Part shown: positions 1 to 4,689 of the stretch, in pieces | Layout: each line of letters opens with the position of its first letter | Numbering within the stretch: position 1 is the first letter of the stretch | NCBI GenBank assembly: GCA_036012155.1 | Contig: DASCOT010000093.1 | Location: 1-5,419, forward strand | DNA length: 5,419 nt | From: DASCOT01 sp036012155 | GTDB taxonomy: Bacteria; Acidobacteriota; UBA890; WLXD01 | Direction of reading: 5' to 3' | The notes under the pieces: model-generated | What the model was told of the DNA's origin: nothing | What the model saw: only the letters and a program-made list of their open reading frames with translations | Databases searched by the model: none | Position numbers and translations under genes: made by a program

Positions 1-1059
1 CGCACCCTTGAGCGTGGCTAGCTCCACAGCAGTTTCCGCTGGAATCACGGTGTCGTCCCGGCGCGCGTCCTTGTACGCAGTAGCCGTCAGCCCCATGACT
101 CGGACCATGTCGCTGTAGTTCGAGCTGTTCACGGAGTCAGTTCCAAGCGCCACCGGTACGTTGCGCTCCAGCAGCTCAGGCAGGGTCCCTCCTTCTTTGA
201 GCCCCATGGCTCCTTTCAGCACAGTGGGCGGAAGCATCGCGACGGTCGCTCCGGATTCGGCGATGAGCTCGACTTCCTCGGGCTCCAGCCCCATGCCGTG
301 GGCCAGCAGCAGCCCCGGACCAAGCACGCCGATATCGGCAAGGTGTTGGGTGGGGAGGCGCCCATCCGGTCGCCGCCGCCCGCCGAAGTGGTGGAGGGTC
401 ATCATCGTGTTGTGGCGTTCGGCGATCTCCTTGGCCGCGACGAGGACCTCGTCGCTGCAGTTCGCCGCGGAGAACGGCATCGTCCAGCTGCGCACCCGTC
501 CGTCGAGTTTCCCGTCGAATCGTTCCACCGTGTCTTCCATCCGACGGATCGCTTCGGCGGTGTCGTACACAGGGAGGTTCGTACTGTTCTCGCGGTCGGT
601 CACGTGCTCGCCGGTGACGACGCGAATCCCTGCCTCGTTGTAGGCGTCCAGGCAGGCTTCGATGTACTTCGTGCTCCCGGGGTCGACGATGTTTGTCGTG
701 CCACCCTTGAGCAACTCCACGGCCGCCAGGAGCGAGGTGTCCCGCTCCTCTTCTGCCGTCATCACAAGTTGCATCTTGAAGACGTAGGCGAGGCGATCCT
801 TCACGTCATCCGGGAAGATTCCGCGCACCGCATGGGCGTAGCTGATATGCATATGCCCGTTCGTGAAGCCCGGGGTGACGACCATGTCAGCCGCGTCGAT
901 CACCCGGTCGGCGCCAGTAGCGCGGAGGTCGGCGGACTTACCTACCCCCGTGATGACGCCATCGTCGACGAGAATCGCCCCATCGGCAATGATGCGCCGC
1001 TCGTCGTCCACCGTCAGAATGAATCGTGCGTTCTCAACCTTGAGAGAACCAGAGCCCAT
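1..1059 (-). CDS. AtzA/TrzN/SsnA-type amidohydrolase, C-terminus off the window
   Basis: The minus-strand frame is open from an ATG at 1059 to position 1 (353 codons, no stop). Subtype-III amidohydrolases usually have about 440-480 residues, so roughly 100 C-terminal residues are missing. A GGAGG at 1071-1067 lies 7 nt before the ATG. Residues 1-60 form the usual N-terminal beta-sandwich lead-in. TPGFTNGHMH (62-71) carries the metal-binding HxH (H69, H71). LHHF (222-225), LAHGMGL (252-258, H254) and LGTDS (305-309, D308) supply the remaining expected metal and catalytic positions. ATLKGA at the left edge matches the family's AT-x-x-GA motif. Known relatives hydrolyse or deaminate triazines, guanine, adenosine derivatives or cytosine, using one metal ion in a TIM barrel in the cytoplasm. 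The substrate cannot be told here. The Glu usually found three residues after the strand-5 His (H-x-x-E) appears to be Gly, so deaminase activity is uncertain. Confidence 0.9.
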   Translation of the reverse strand, partial: MGSGSLKVENARFILTVDDERRIIADGAILVDDGVITGVGKSADLRATGADRVIDAADMVVTPGFTNGHMHISYAHAVRGIFPDDVKDRLAYVFKMQLVMTAEEERDTSLLAAVELLKGGTTNIVDPGSTKYIEACLDAYNEAGIRVVTGEHVTDRENSTNLPVYDTAEAIRRMEDTVERFDGKLDGRVRSWTMPFSAANCSDEVLVAAKEIAERHNTMMTLHHFGGRRRPDGRLPTQHLADIGVLGPGLLLAHGMGLEPEEVELIAESGATVAMLPPTVLKGAMGLKEGGTLPELLERNVPVALGTDSVNSSNYSDMVRVMGLTATAYKDARRDDTVIPAETAVELATLKGA

Positions 1060-1153
1060 CGTGAGACCTCCGCCAGCGGAACTATACGACGGATGTGCGG
1101 CGCACCCGTCGGCAGTCGGGCACGCGAGCATCCGCGGCGGAGCGCTTCAGAGA

Positions 1154-1318
1154 TCAGGGTGTGAGCACCGCGCGGAAGCGGACGTCATTCGCACGGAGGC
1201 GAGTTCGCGCCGCCACCGCCACTGAGGCACCCTGGCGCCCGTACTTGACCGCGCAGTACTGGCCCAGCTCTCGGCTGGCGTCGGTCACGATGATCACCTT
1301 GCCCTCGAGTCTCCCCAT
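1154..1318 (-). pseudogene. short-chain dehydrogenase/reductase (SDR) N-terminal remnant
   Basis: Reading leftward from the ATG at 1318, the frame gives MGRLEGKVIIVTDASRELGQ, then a segment ending GASVAVAAR at residue 38, 16 unrelated residues and a TGA at 1156-1154. This is the start of a classical SDR Rossmann fold: the GRLEGKVxIVT strand, the TGxxxGxG cofactor loop and the second strand GASVxVAAR. The usual protein has about 250 residues, so only beta1-alphaA-beta2 survives. The glycine loop is also damaged: TDASRELG replaces TGASRGLG, so two of its three glycines are lost. A purine-rich AGGTGG sits about 8 nt before the ATG. No other SDR blocks (catalytic Y-x-x-x-K, NAG) follow in any frame before the amidohydrolase gene begins. 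It reads as a deletion remnant and not as a functional small gene. The N-terminal extension of this frame up to 1393 has no family resemblance. Confidence 0.7.
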
Positions 1319-1575
1319 CGTTAGTTCCACCTGCCGAGCCGCCGAACGCTTCCCGTTCGCGGTCTGGTGGTGCGCCCCGCGAAGAGCGCGCACGACTATA
1401 GATGACTGCGGTGGCGATGTACGCGAGAGCGGCGGGCGGGGCGAGCAAGAACTCGACGCTCGCTCCGGGCCGCAGGAGCCCGGCGGCGGAGTGGCACCGC
1501 AGCTTGCGTGGTGGCATTATTCCGAGCGACGAGTCAGCCCAGCCTCAAGTCACAGCCGCGGAAGGTATGGCCACC

Positions 1576-2415
1576 ATGAAATTCGGCGCGTTCATCTTCC
1601 CCACCGATTACTCGATCGGGCCGGTCGAGCTTGGACGAGCGTGCGAGGAGCGCGGCTTCGAGTCGATCTTCTTCCCCGAGCACACCCACATCCCCGCCTC
1701 CCGTCGCACCCCCTACCCGCTCGCCGACGAGCTGCCGAAGCAGTACTCGCACTCACTCGACCCGTTCGTCGCGCTGGGCGCCGTCGCCGCGGTTACGGAG
1801 CGGCTGAAGCTGGGCACCGGCGTCAGCCTGGTGGTGGAGCGCGACCCGATCGTGCTCGCCAAGGAAGTGGCGACCCTCGACCTGCTCTCCGGCGGGCGCG
1901 TGATCCTGGGGGTCGGCGCCGGCTGGAACCACGAGGAGATGGAGAATCACGGCACCGACCCCTCGCGGCGCTTCAAGCTGGTGCGCGAGCGGATCGAGGC
2001 GATGAAGCGCATCTGGACGGAGGACGAGGCGGAGTACCACGGGGAGTTCGTCGACTTCGACCCGATCTGGCAGTGGCCAAAGCCGGTGCAGAAACCCCAT
2101 CCACCGGTACTGCTGGGCATGAACCCTCGGAACGCGCTACGGCGGGTAGCGCGCTACGGCGACGGTTGGATGCCGAACGTGATCAACCCGGAGCGGTTCG
2201 GCGAGCGCATCGCGGAGCTCAATCGCCTGGCCGAGGAGTACGGCCGCGGGCCGCTCCCCGTCACGATGTTCGGCGCGGCGCCGAACGAGGAGGCCGTCGA
2301 GCGGTTCGCCGCGTTGGGAGTGGAGCGCTGCATCTTCGGGCTGCCGGACGCCCCGGCCGACGAGGTGCTGCCGCTGCTAGACGGGCAGGCGAAGCTGATC
2401 GAACAGTTCTCGTAG
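1576..2415 (+). CDS. LLM-class (luciferase-like) oxidoreductase, probably F420-dependent
   Basis: This encodes 279 residues starting MKFGAFIF. It has the bacterial-luciferase TIM-barrel fold of the F420-dependent oxidoreductase group resembling mycobacterial Rv2161c. Visible blocks are the first strand (1-10), RGFESIFFPEH (26-36), the RLKLGTGV strand (76-83), DLLSGGRVILGVGAGW (102-117), the linker KPHPPVLLG (173-181), RYGDGWMP (193-200) and a C-terminal LGVERCIFGLP (247-257). Length and motif order are normal, so the gene looks intact. An in-frame ATG at 1567 would add MAT, but the GGAAGG at 1560-1565 is only 1 nt from it and 10 nt from the ATG at 1576, so 1576 is preferred. Such enzymes use reduced F420 or FMN for hydride transfer or monooxygenation in the cytoplasm; the substrate is unknown. 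The gene stands alone, divergent from the SDR remnant and convergent with the amidohydrolase-2 gene. F420 versus FMN use is inferred from family only. Confidence 0.93.
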   Translation: MKFGAFIFPTDYSIGPVELGRACEERGFESIFFPEHTHIPASRRTPYPLADELPKQYSHSLDPFVALGAVAAVTERLKLGTGVSLVVERDPIVLAKEVATLDLLSGGRVILGVGAGWNHEEMENHGTDPSRRFKLVRERIEAMKRIWTEDEAEYHGEFVDFDPIWQWPKPVQKPHPPVLLGMNPRNALRRVARYGDGWMPNVINPERFGERIAELNRLAEEYGRGPLPVTMFGAAPNEEAVERFAALGVERCIFGLPDAPADEVLPLLDGQAKLIEQFS

Positions 2416-2426
2416 CGGCCGGCCGA

Positions 2427-2445
2427 GCCGCGGTAGCCTCGCGGC
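2427..2445 (+). terminator. stem-loop just after the LLM gene, possible terminator
   Basis: GCCGCG and CGCGGC form a 6-bp GC stem with a 7-nt loop, starting 12 nt after the LLM stop codon. There is no T-run after it, so it would be a weak intrinsic terminator or only an mRNA 3'-end structure. Its position behind a convergent gene is the main support. Confidence 0.4.
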
Positions 2446-2460
2446 ACGCCGCGACTGGAC

Positions 2461-2484
2461 TTACCTCGCCAACATGGCGAGTAA
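2461..2484. repeat. inverted repeat (hairpin)
   Basis: TTAC + TCGCCA pairs with TGGCGA + GTAA. This gives a 10-bp stem with one bulged C (2465) and a 3-nt loop ACA (2472-2474). No T-run follows on either strand. It lies in the convergent spacer between the LLM and amidohydrolase-2 genes and could act as a bidirectional transcript end. The role is inferred. Confidence 0.55.
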
Positions 2485-2493
2485 CGTCGTCAC

Positions 2494-2519
2494 ACTCGTC
2501 TGATCATCAGATTCCGAGT
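2494..2519. repeat. nested inverted repeat
   Basis: A perfect inner palindrome TCTGATcATCAGA (2499-2511) is flanked by outer arms ACTCG (2494-2498) and CGAGT (2515-2519), with a TTC bulge on one side. TCTGAT recurs once more at 2519-2524. The symmetry suits either a protein-binding site or a hairpin; nothing else in the sequence decides between them. Confidence 0.5.
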
Positions 2520-2617
2520 CTGATGCTCCTGGAGCACGATGCAGAGGCGGTAGGCGCAGCGAATTCGCGCGGAAACGGGCGCACGAGCGCGGACAGCGGA
2601 GGCGTCGGTCGATGCGA

Positions 2618-2650
2618 CAGGGGACGGCGCGCGTCGAGGGCCGTCCCCTG
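2618..2650. terminator. perfect 11-bp hairpin beside the tRNA relic, probable terminator stem
   Basis: CAGGGGACGGC (2618-2628) pairs perfectly with GCCGTCCCCTG (2640-2650) around an 11-nt loop. On the minus strand it begins 11 nt after the CCA end of the tRNA-like 3' half, which is where a tRNA terminator would sit. There is no T-run in that direction (TCGCATCG follows). On the plus strand CTGTGTGTGG follows, which is also a weak tail. It may be the surviving terminator of a former tRNA transcription unit. Confidence 0.5.
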
Positions 2651-2661
2651 CTGTGTGTGGC

Positions 2662-2708
2662 TGGCGCGCCGGGAAGGATTCGAACCCTCGACCCTCAGAT
2701 CCGAAGAA
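2662..2708 (-). pseudogene. tRNA-Arg(TCG)-like 3' half, relic copy A
   Basis: Read on the minus strand, there is an anticodon-loop-like CTTCGGA (anticodon position TCG, Arg) and a TCTGA arm. These lead into a complete T-arm: GAGGG, loop TTCGAAT, CCTTC (2689-2673). An acceptor 3' strand CCGGCGC (2672-2666), discriminator G and encoded CCA (2664-2662) follow. The 5' side does not fold: TCGTT stands where TCAGA is needed to pair with TCTGA, and no D-arm or matching GCGCCGG acceptor strand is visible upstream. So it is a 3' fragment and not a working tRNA. A 3' tRNA half is what a tRNA-targeted integration or an old tRNA break leaves behind. It shares an 18-nt identical block with relic B at 4518-4535. 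Confidence 0.65.
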
Positions 2709-2733
2709 CGAAGTTGAATGTCCGTGGCCGTCC

Positions 2734-2748
2734 AAGACGGTCCGTCTT
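2734..2748. repeat. short palindrome in relic A spacer
   Basis: AAGACGG and CCGTCTT flank a single central T, a perfect 7+1+7 symmetry. It overlaps GTCTTAGATTCACA (2744-2757), which resembles GTCTTAGAGCCTCACA of relic C. It therefore sits at the right-hand edge of what may be a 38-bp insertion that split relic A. Confidence 0.45.
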
Positions 2749-2844
2749 AGATTCACAATTCGCATTCGCTGTCCGCGGAAGTCCGCCGTTGTGGCTCTGA
2801 ATCCACCCGCGTGGCTGTCAAAATCTCAGTGTGTTGCCGAACCG

Positions 2845-3699
2845 TCAGTCGTCGAGATTCAGCAGCCGAGCCGCGTTGAGGCCCAGCCACTTGTCGATCA
2901 CCGCCGGCTTCAGCGGTAGCTGGCGCAGCTCCTCGACAGTCTCGCCGAATGGCAGCAACGGCCAACGACTGGCGAATAGCACACGGTCCTGCAGCACGCT
3001 GTTTCCAAAGTGCACGAGGGTGCTCCAGCCAGTATTAGGCAGGCCAACGTAGCGCGGACGCTGGGCGGCAGTGTCGATGTAGACGTTCGGGTGACGCCAG
3101 GCGACGGCCACCAGCTCCGTCACCCACGGCCAGCCTCCATGCGTCGCAATGATCTTCAGTTCCGGGAAGTCGGTCGCGATACGGTCGATGTGGCGCGGAT
3201 GACTGTGGTCCATCTCCGATTCCAGGCTAAAGTTGATCGAGGCGTGCATGATCACCGGCACATCGAGTTCGACGCACTTCGCGTACAGCGGGTAGTAGCG
3301 TCGATCGGTTGGGTCGAGGTGCTGCCAGAACGGCCCGACGTTGAGGCCATGCAGTCCCAGCTCCCTGACCGCGTGCTCCAGTTCTCGTACGCCAGTCATC
3401 CCTTTCAGCGGGTCGGCACCCGCGAACCCAATCAGGCGCGATGGATCGTGCGCACAGAACTCGGCGAGCGTCTCGTTGTTCGTCTTGCTGCCGAGAATCG
3501 TCTCGTTGTCCTCGACTGGGAGCACGACATGGTCGATGCCTTCGCGATCGAGCAGCGCGAGGAACTCCGCGGCCGAGGTCGGTCGGGACTCCTGCTGCTC
3601 GCTCGTGATGCGGCCGTACAACTCCCCGTAGAGCGTGGCCGGCTGCCGTCCGGGCAGGTCGGCCGCAATCGGCGCGGAAACTCGAAAGTCGATGATCAT
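2845..3699 (-). CDS. amidohydrolase-2 (COG2159-like) family protein with degenerate metal site
   Basis: This encodes 284 residues. The start is ATG at 3699 with AGAGGTG upstream (GAGG 7 nt away). The fold is that of the ACMSD / gamma-resorcylate decarboxylase / COG2159 group. Visible blocks are the N-terminal MIIDFRV (1-7), GFAGADP (91-97), the strand LHGLNVGPFWQHLDP (116-130), DVPVIMHAS (146-154, H152), LKIIATHGGWPW (181-192, H187), NVYIDTA (205-211), VLFASRWPLLP (240-250) and a final WLGLNAARLLNLD. Family members normally have D-x-H-x-H at the start and a metal-binding Asp in the strand-8 SDYP motif. Here the first is DFRV (no HxH) and the second is ASRWP (no Asp). H152 and H187 remain. The fold is clear and the frame intact, but catalysis by the standard mechanism is doubtful. 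Family enzymes are cytoplasmic hydrolases or decarboxylases of small (often aromatic) acids. The gene is divergent from the MerB-like gene. Confidence 0.9.
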   Translation of the reverse strand: MIIDFRVSAPIAADLPGRQPATLYGELYGRITSEQQESRPTSAAEFLALLDREGIDHVVLPVEDNETILGSKTNNETLAEFCAHDPSRLIGFAGADPLKGMTGVRELEHAVRELGLHGLNVGPFWQHLDPTDRRYYPLYAKCVELDVPVIMHASINFSLESEMDHSHPRHIDRIATDFPELKIIATHGGWPWVTELVAVAWRHPNVYIDTAAQRPRYVGLPNTGWSTLVHFGNSVLQDRVLFASRWPLLPFGETVEELRQLPLKPAVIDKWLGLNAARLLNLDD

Positions 3700-3719
3700 C
3701 GGTGCACCTCTTCATAAGC

Positions 3720-3735
3720 GGCGGAATACTCCGCC
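3720..3735. promoter_or_regulatory. palindrome in divergent spacer, candidate operator
   Basis: GGCGGA-atac-TCCGCC is a perfect 6-4-6 inverted repeat. It is flanked by near-symmetric CATAA (3713-3717) and TATGA (3736-3740). It lies 20 bp upstream of the amidohydrolase-2 start and 93 bp upstream of the MerB-like start, in the only space where both divergent genes could share control. No clear -35/-10 pair is recognisable. The operator role is inferred from symmetry and position; an mRNA leader hairpin is the alternative. Confidence 0.45.
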
Positions 3736-3827
3736 TATGATGCCAAGCTACGGCGCTTGATGGATGCGATCTACGAAGGCACACTCGCCGCGAGGCGGAT
3801 ATGACGGGGCAGAAAGGGTGAGCACCT

Positions 3828-4496
3828 ATGGTTGATCTGGAGACGCAGGACCGCGCCTACTACAACATCAATCAGTACTTCATCAAACGCGGTTTCGGCC
3901 CCCATTACACCGAGCTGGCGACCGACCTCGACATCTCGCCGGACGAGGGTCGGGAGTTGATGCGAGAGGTCTGCGAGTCTGGCATCCCCGCGTGGCAGCA
4001 CCCGGGCACCGACTACATCGTCTCCTTCCCACCTTTCAACAGCATGCCGACGCAGTACCGCATCTCTGTCGATGGCCAGCAGAGCTGGTTCGCGCAGTGA
4101 GCATTTGAATCGCTGGCCGTGCGCTGGCACTTCCCCGGGCAGACGGTTCGCGTCGAGGCTCCGTGCCTCGACTGCGGCAATCCGATCGTGATCGAGATGC
4201 GCGACGAGGAGATCGTCTCCGTCGAGCCTGAAGGCGTCGTCGGATACACCTACGGCCAGATCGGAGGTTCGCCGGAAGACCGGCCCTTCCGCTGAGCAGG
4301 CATGAACTTCTTCCGGTCGGAAGAACACGCACGCAACTGGTCCCAGTGGAACGAAGAATCGGTGGAGATGCTCCAGCCGCTGCAATTCTACGCGGACCGC
4401 TTCGCGGGTGAGATGTTCCGCGCCCGCGTACGCACCGACTTCATGTCGTGGTCGGACGAGCAGCGTAGAGAGCGCGAGGCGCGAGACACCCAGTAG
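3828..4496 (+). CDS. MerB-like organomercurial lyase homologue, probable double-selenocysteine protein (UGA at codons 91 and 156)
   Basis: One frame of 222 codons runs from ATG 3828 (AAAGGG 9 nt upstream) to TAG 4494-4496, with in-frame TGA at 4098-4100 and 4293-4295. Family resemblance continues across both TGAs. Residues 1-65 resemble the MerB helix-turn-helix domain. Then follow SFPPFNSMPTQYRISVDGQQ (66-85), WFAQ-U-AFE (87-94), VRVEAPCLDCGNPI (107-120), a SVEPEGVV block (131-138), FR-U-AGMNFF (154-162) and EEHARNW (165-171). From memory of E. coli plasmid MerB, YAWC(96)ALD aligns with FAQ-U-AFE, and FC(159)CHVHFF with FR-U-AGMNFF. Both UGAs therefore fall on the catalytic cysteines, and Asp99 becomes Glu94. 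MerB protonates the C-Hg bond of organomercurials in the cytoplasm. Full length is normal for the family. A SECIS-like hairpin follows each UGA. Separate products of 90 and 64 residues would cut the catalytic domain, and the middle part has no start signal. The alternative is a pseudogene with two nonsense mutations. The substrate is unproven, and no mer genes are adjacent. Confidence 0.85.
4115..4134 (+). promoter_or_regulatory. candidate bacterial SECIS element for UGA-91
   Basis: GTGC (4119-4122) and GCAC (4127-4130) form a 4-bp stem around loop GCTG. Below it is a 2x2 internal loop (CC/TT) and a GG/CC extension (4115-4116 with 4133-4134). The apical loop begins 23 nt after the UGA and its first base is G. 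Both match the usual bacterial SECIS rules (loop about 16-37 nt downstream, G near the start of the loop). The stem is modest, so this element is weaker evidence than the second one. Confidence 0.55.
4308..4325 (+). promoter_or_regulatory. bacterial SECIS element for UGA-156
   Basis: TTCTTCC (4308-4314) pairs perfectly with GGAAGAA (4319-4325) around the loop GGTC. The loop begins 20 nt after the UGA (4293-4295). As I recall it, E. coli fdhF carries GGUC in its SECIS apical loop at nearly the same distance from its UGA. SelB reads such a hairpin within the coding mRNA to deliver Sec-tRNA. The hairpin is also coding (FFRSEE), so the symmetry is imposed on protein sequence. Confidence 0.8.
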
Positions 4497-4510
4497 CCGC
4501 CCGGCGGCGA

Positions 4511-4570
4511 CGGAACCGAAGGATTCGAACCCTCGGCCTTCAATCCGAAGTCCTAGAGCCTCACACCTGG
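4511..4570 (-). repeat. tRNA-Arg-like relic, copy B
   Basis: Minus-strand reading gives AGGCTCTAGGA, then CTTCGGA, then an extended T-arm hairpin CCGAGGG-TTCGAAT-CCTTCGG (4536-4516), then GGTTCCG. Plus-strand GAAGGATTCGAACCCTCG (4518-4535) is identical to 2673-2690 of relic A. The right part (4543-4566) matches relic C in 23 of 24 positions. The anticodon stem does not pair (TAGGA against TTGAA), no 5' half is visible and CCA is absent, so it is not a functional tRNA. The copy starts 14 bp after the MerB-like stop codon and its T-arm hairpin could also serve as a transcript end. Confidence 0.65.
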
Positions 4571-4602
4571 TCTGGTGATCCGTGCGCTCCGGAACTTGTA
4601 GG

Positions 4603-4657
4603 GGCGCACAACAAAGTCTAGGCACGGCTCGATCATGTAGGCTCTCCGGCGCACAAC
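4603..4657 (+). promoter_or_regulatory. direct repeat upstream of the DinB-like gene
   Basis: GGCGCACAAC occurs at 4603-4612 and again at 4648-4657, with start points 45 bp apart. TGTAGG lies before each (4598-4602 partly, 4636-4641). The first copy also pairs with GTGCGC at 4582-4587, and the second leads into AACGtCGTT (4655-4663). The position, 33 bp before the DinB-like start, suits a promoter or regulator region, but no convincing -35/-10 pair is seen. Confidence 0.35.
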
Positions 4658-4689
4658 GTCGTTGCGTGATGTAGTCGGAGGAGATCGGT

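Noticed and set aside
1132..1156. Readthrough of the SDR remnant's TGA as another selenocysteine
   Set aside because: The sequence after this TGA has no SDR resemblance and meets another stop within about 25 codons.
298..1164. Long plus-strand open frame (288 codons) opposite the amidohydrolase gene
   Set aside because: The antisense frame carries HxH, GTDS and other amidohydrolase motifs in order with a good ribosome site; this frame has none.
1095..2717. 540-codon plus-strand frame overlapping the LLM gene
   Set aside because: It is Arg/Ala-rich and low-complexity, and it overlaps the real LLM frame and the tRNA relic. It is a GC-driven spurious frame.
2490..2765. Open frames across the tRNA relic coding for EGRGFES- and REGFEPSTLR-like peptides
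   Set aside because: These peptide strings are the well-known artefacts of translating a tRNA T-arm on either strand. The frames show no other family resemblance.
3828..4496. TGA read as tryptophan (altered genetic code)
   Set aside because: The neighbouring genes use TGG for Trp and TGA as an end codon (the amidohydrolase-2 gene ends in TGA at a normal C-terminus). The two internal TGAs align with Cys, not Trp.
4511..4570. Functional tRNA gene or integron attC site at relic B
   Set aside because: No pairing anticodon stem, D-arm, 5' acceptor strand or CCA is present, and no attC core-site (GTTRRRY-type) pair is seen.
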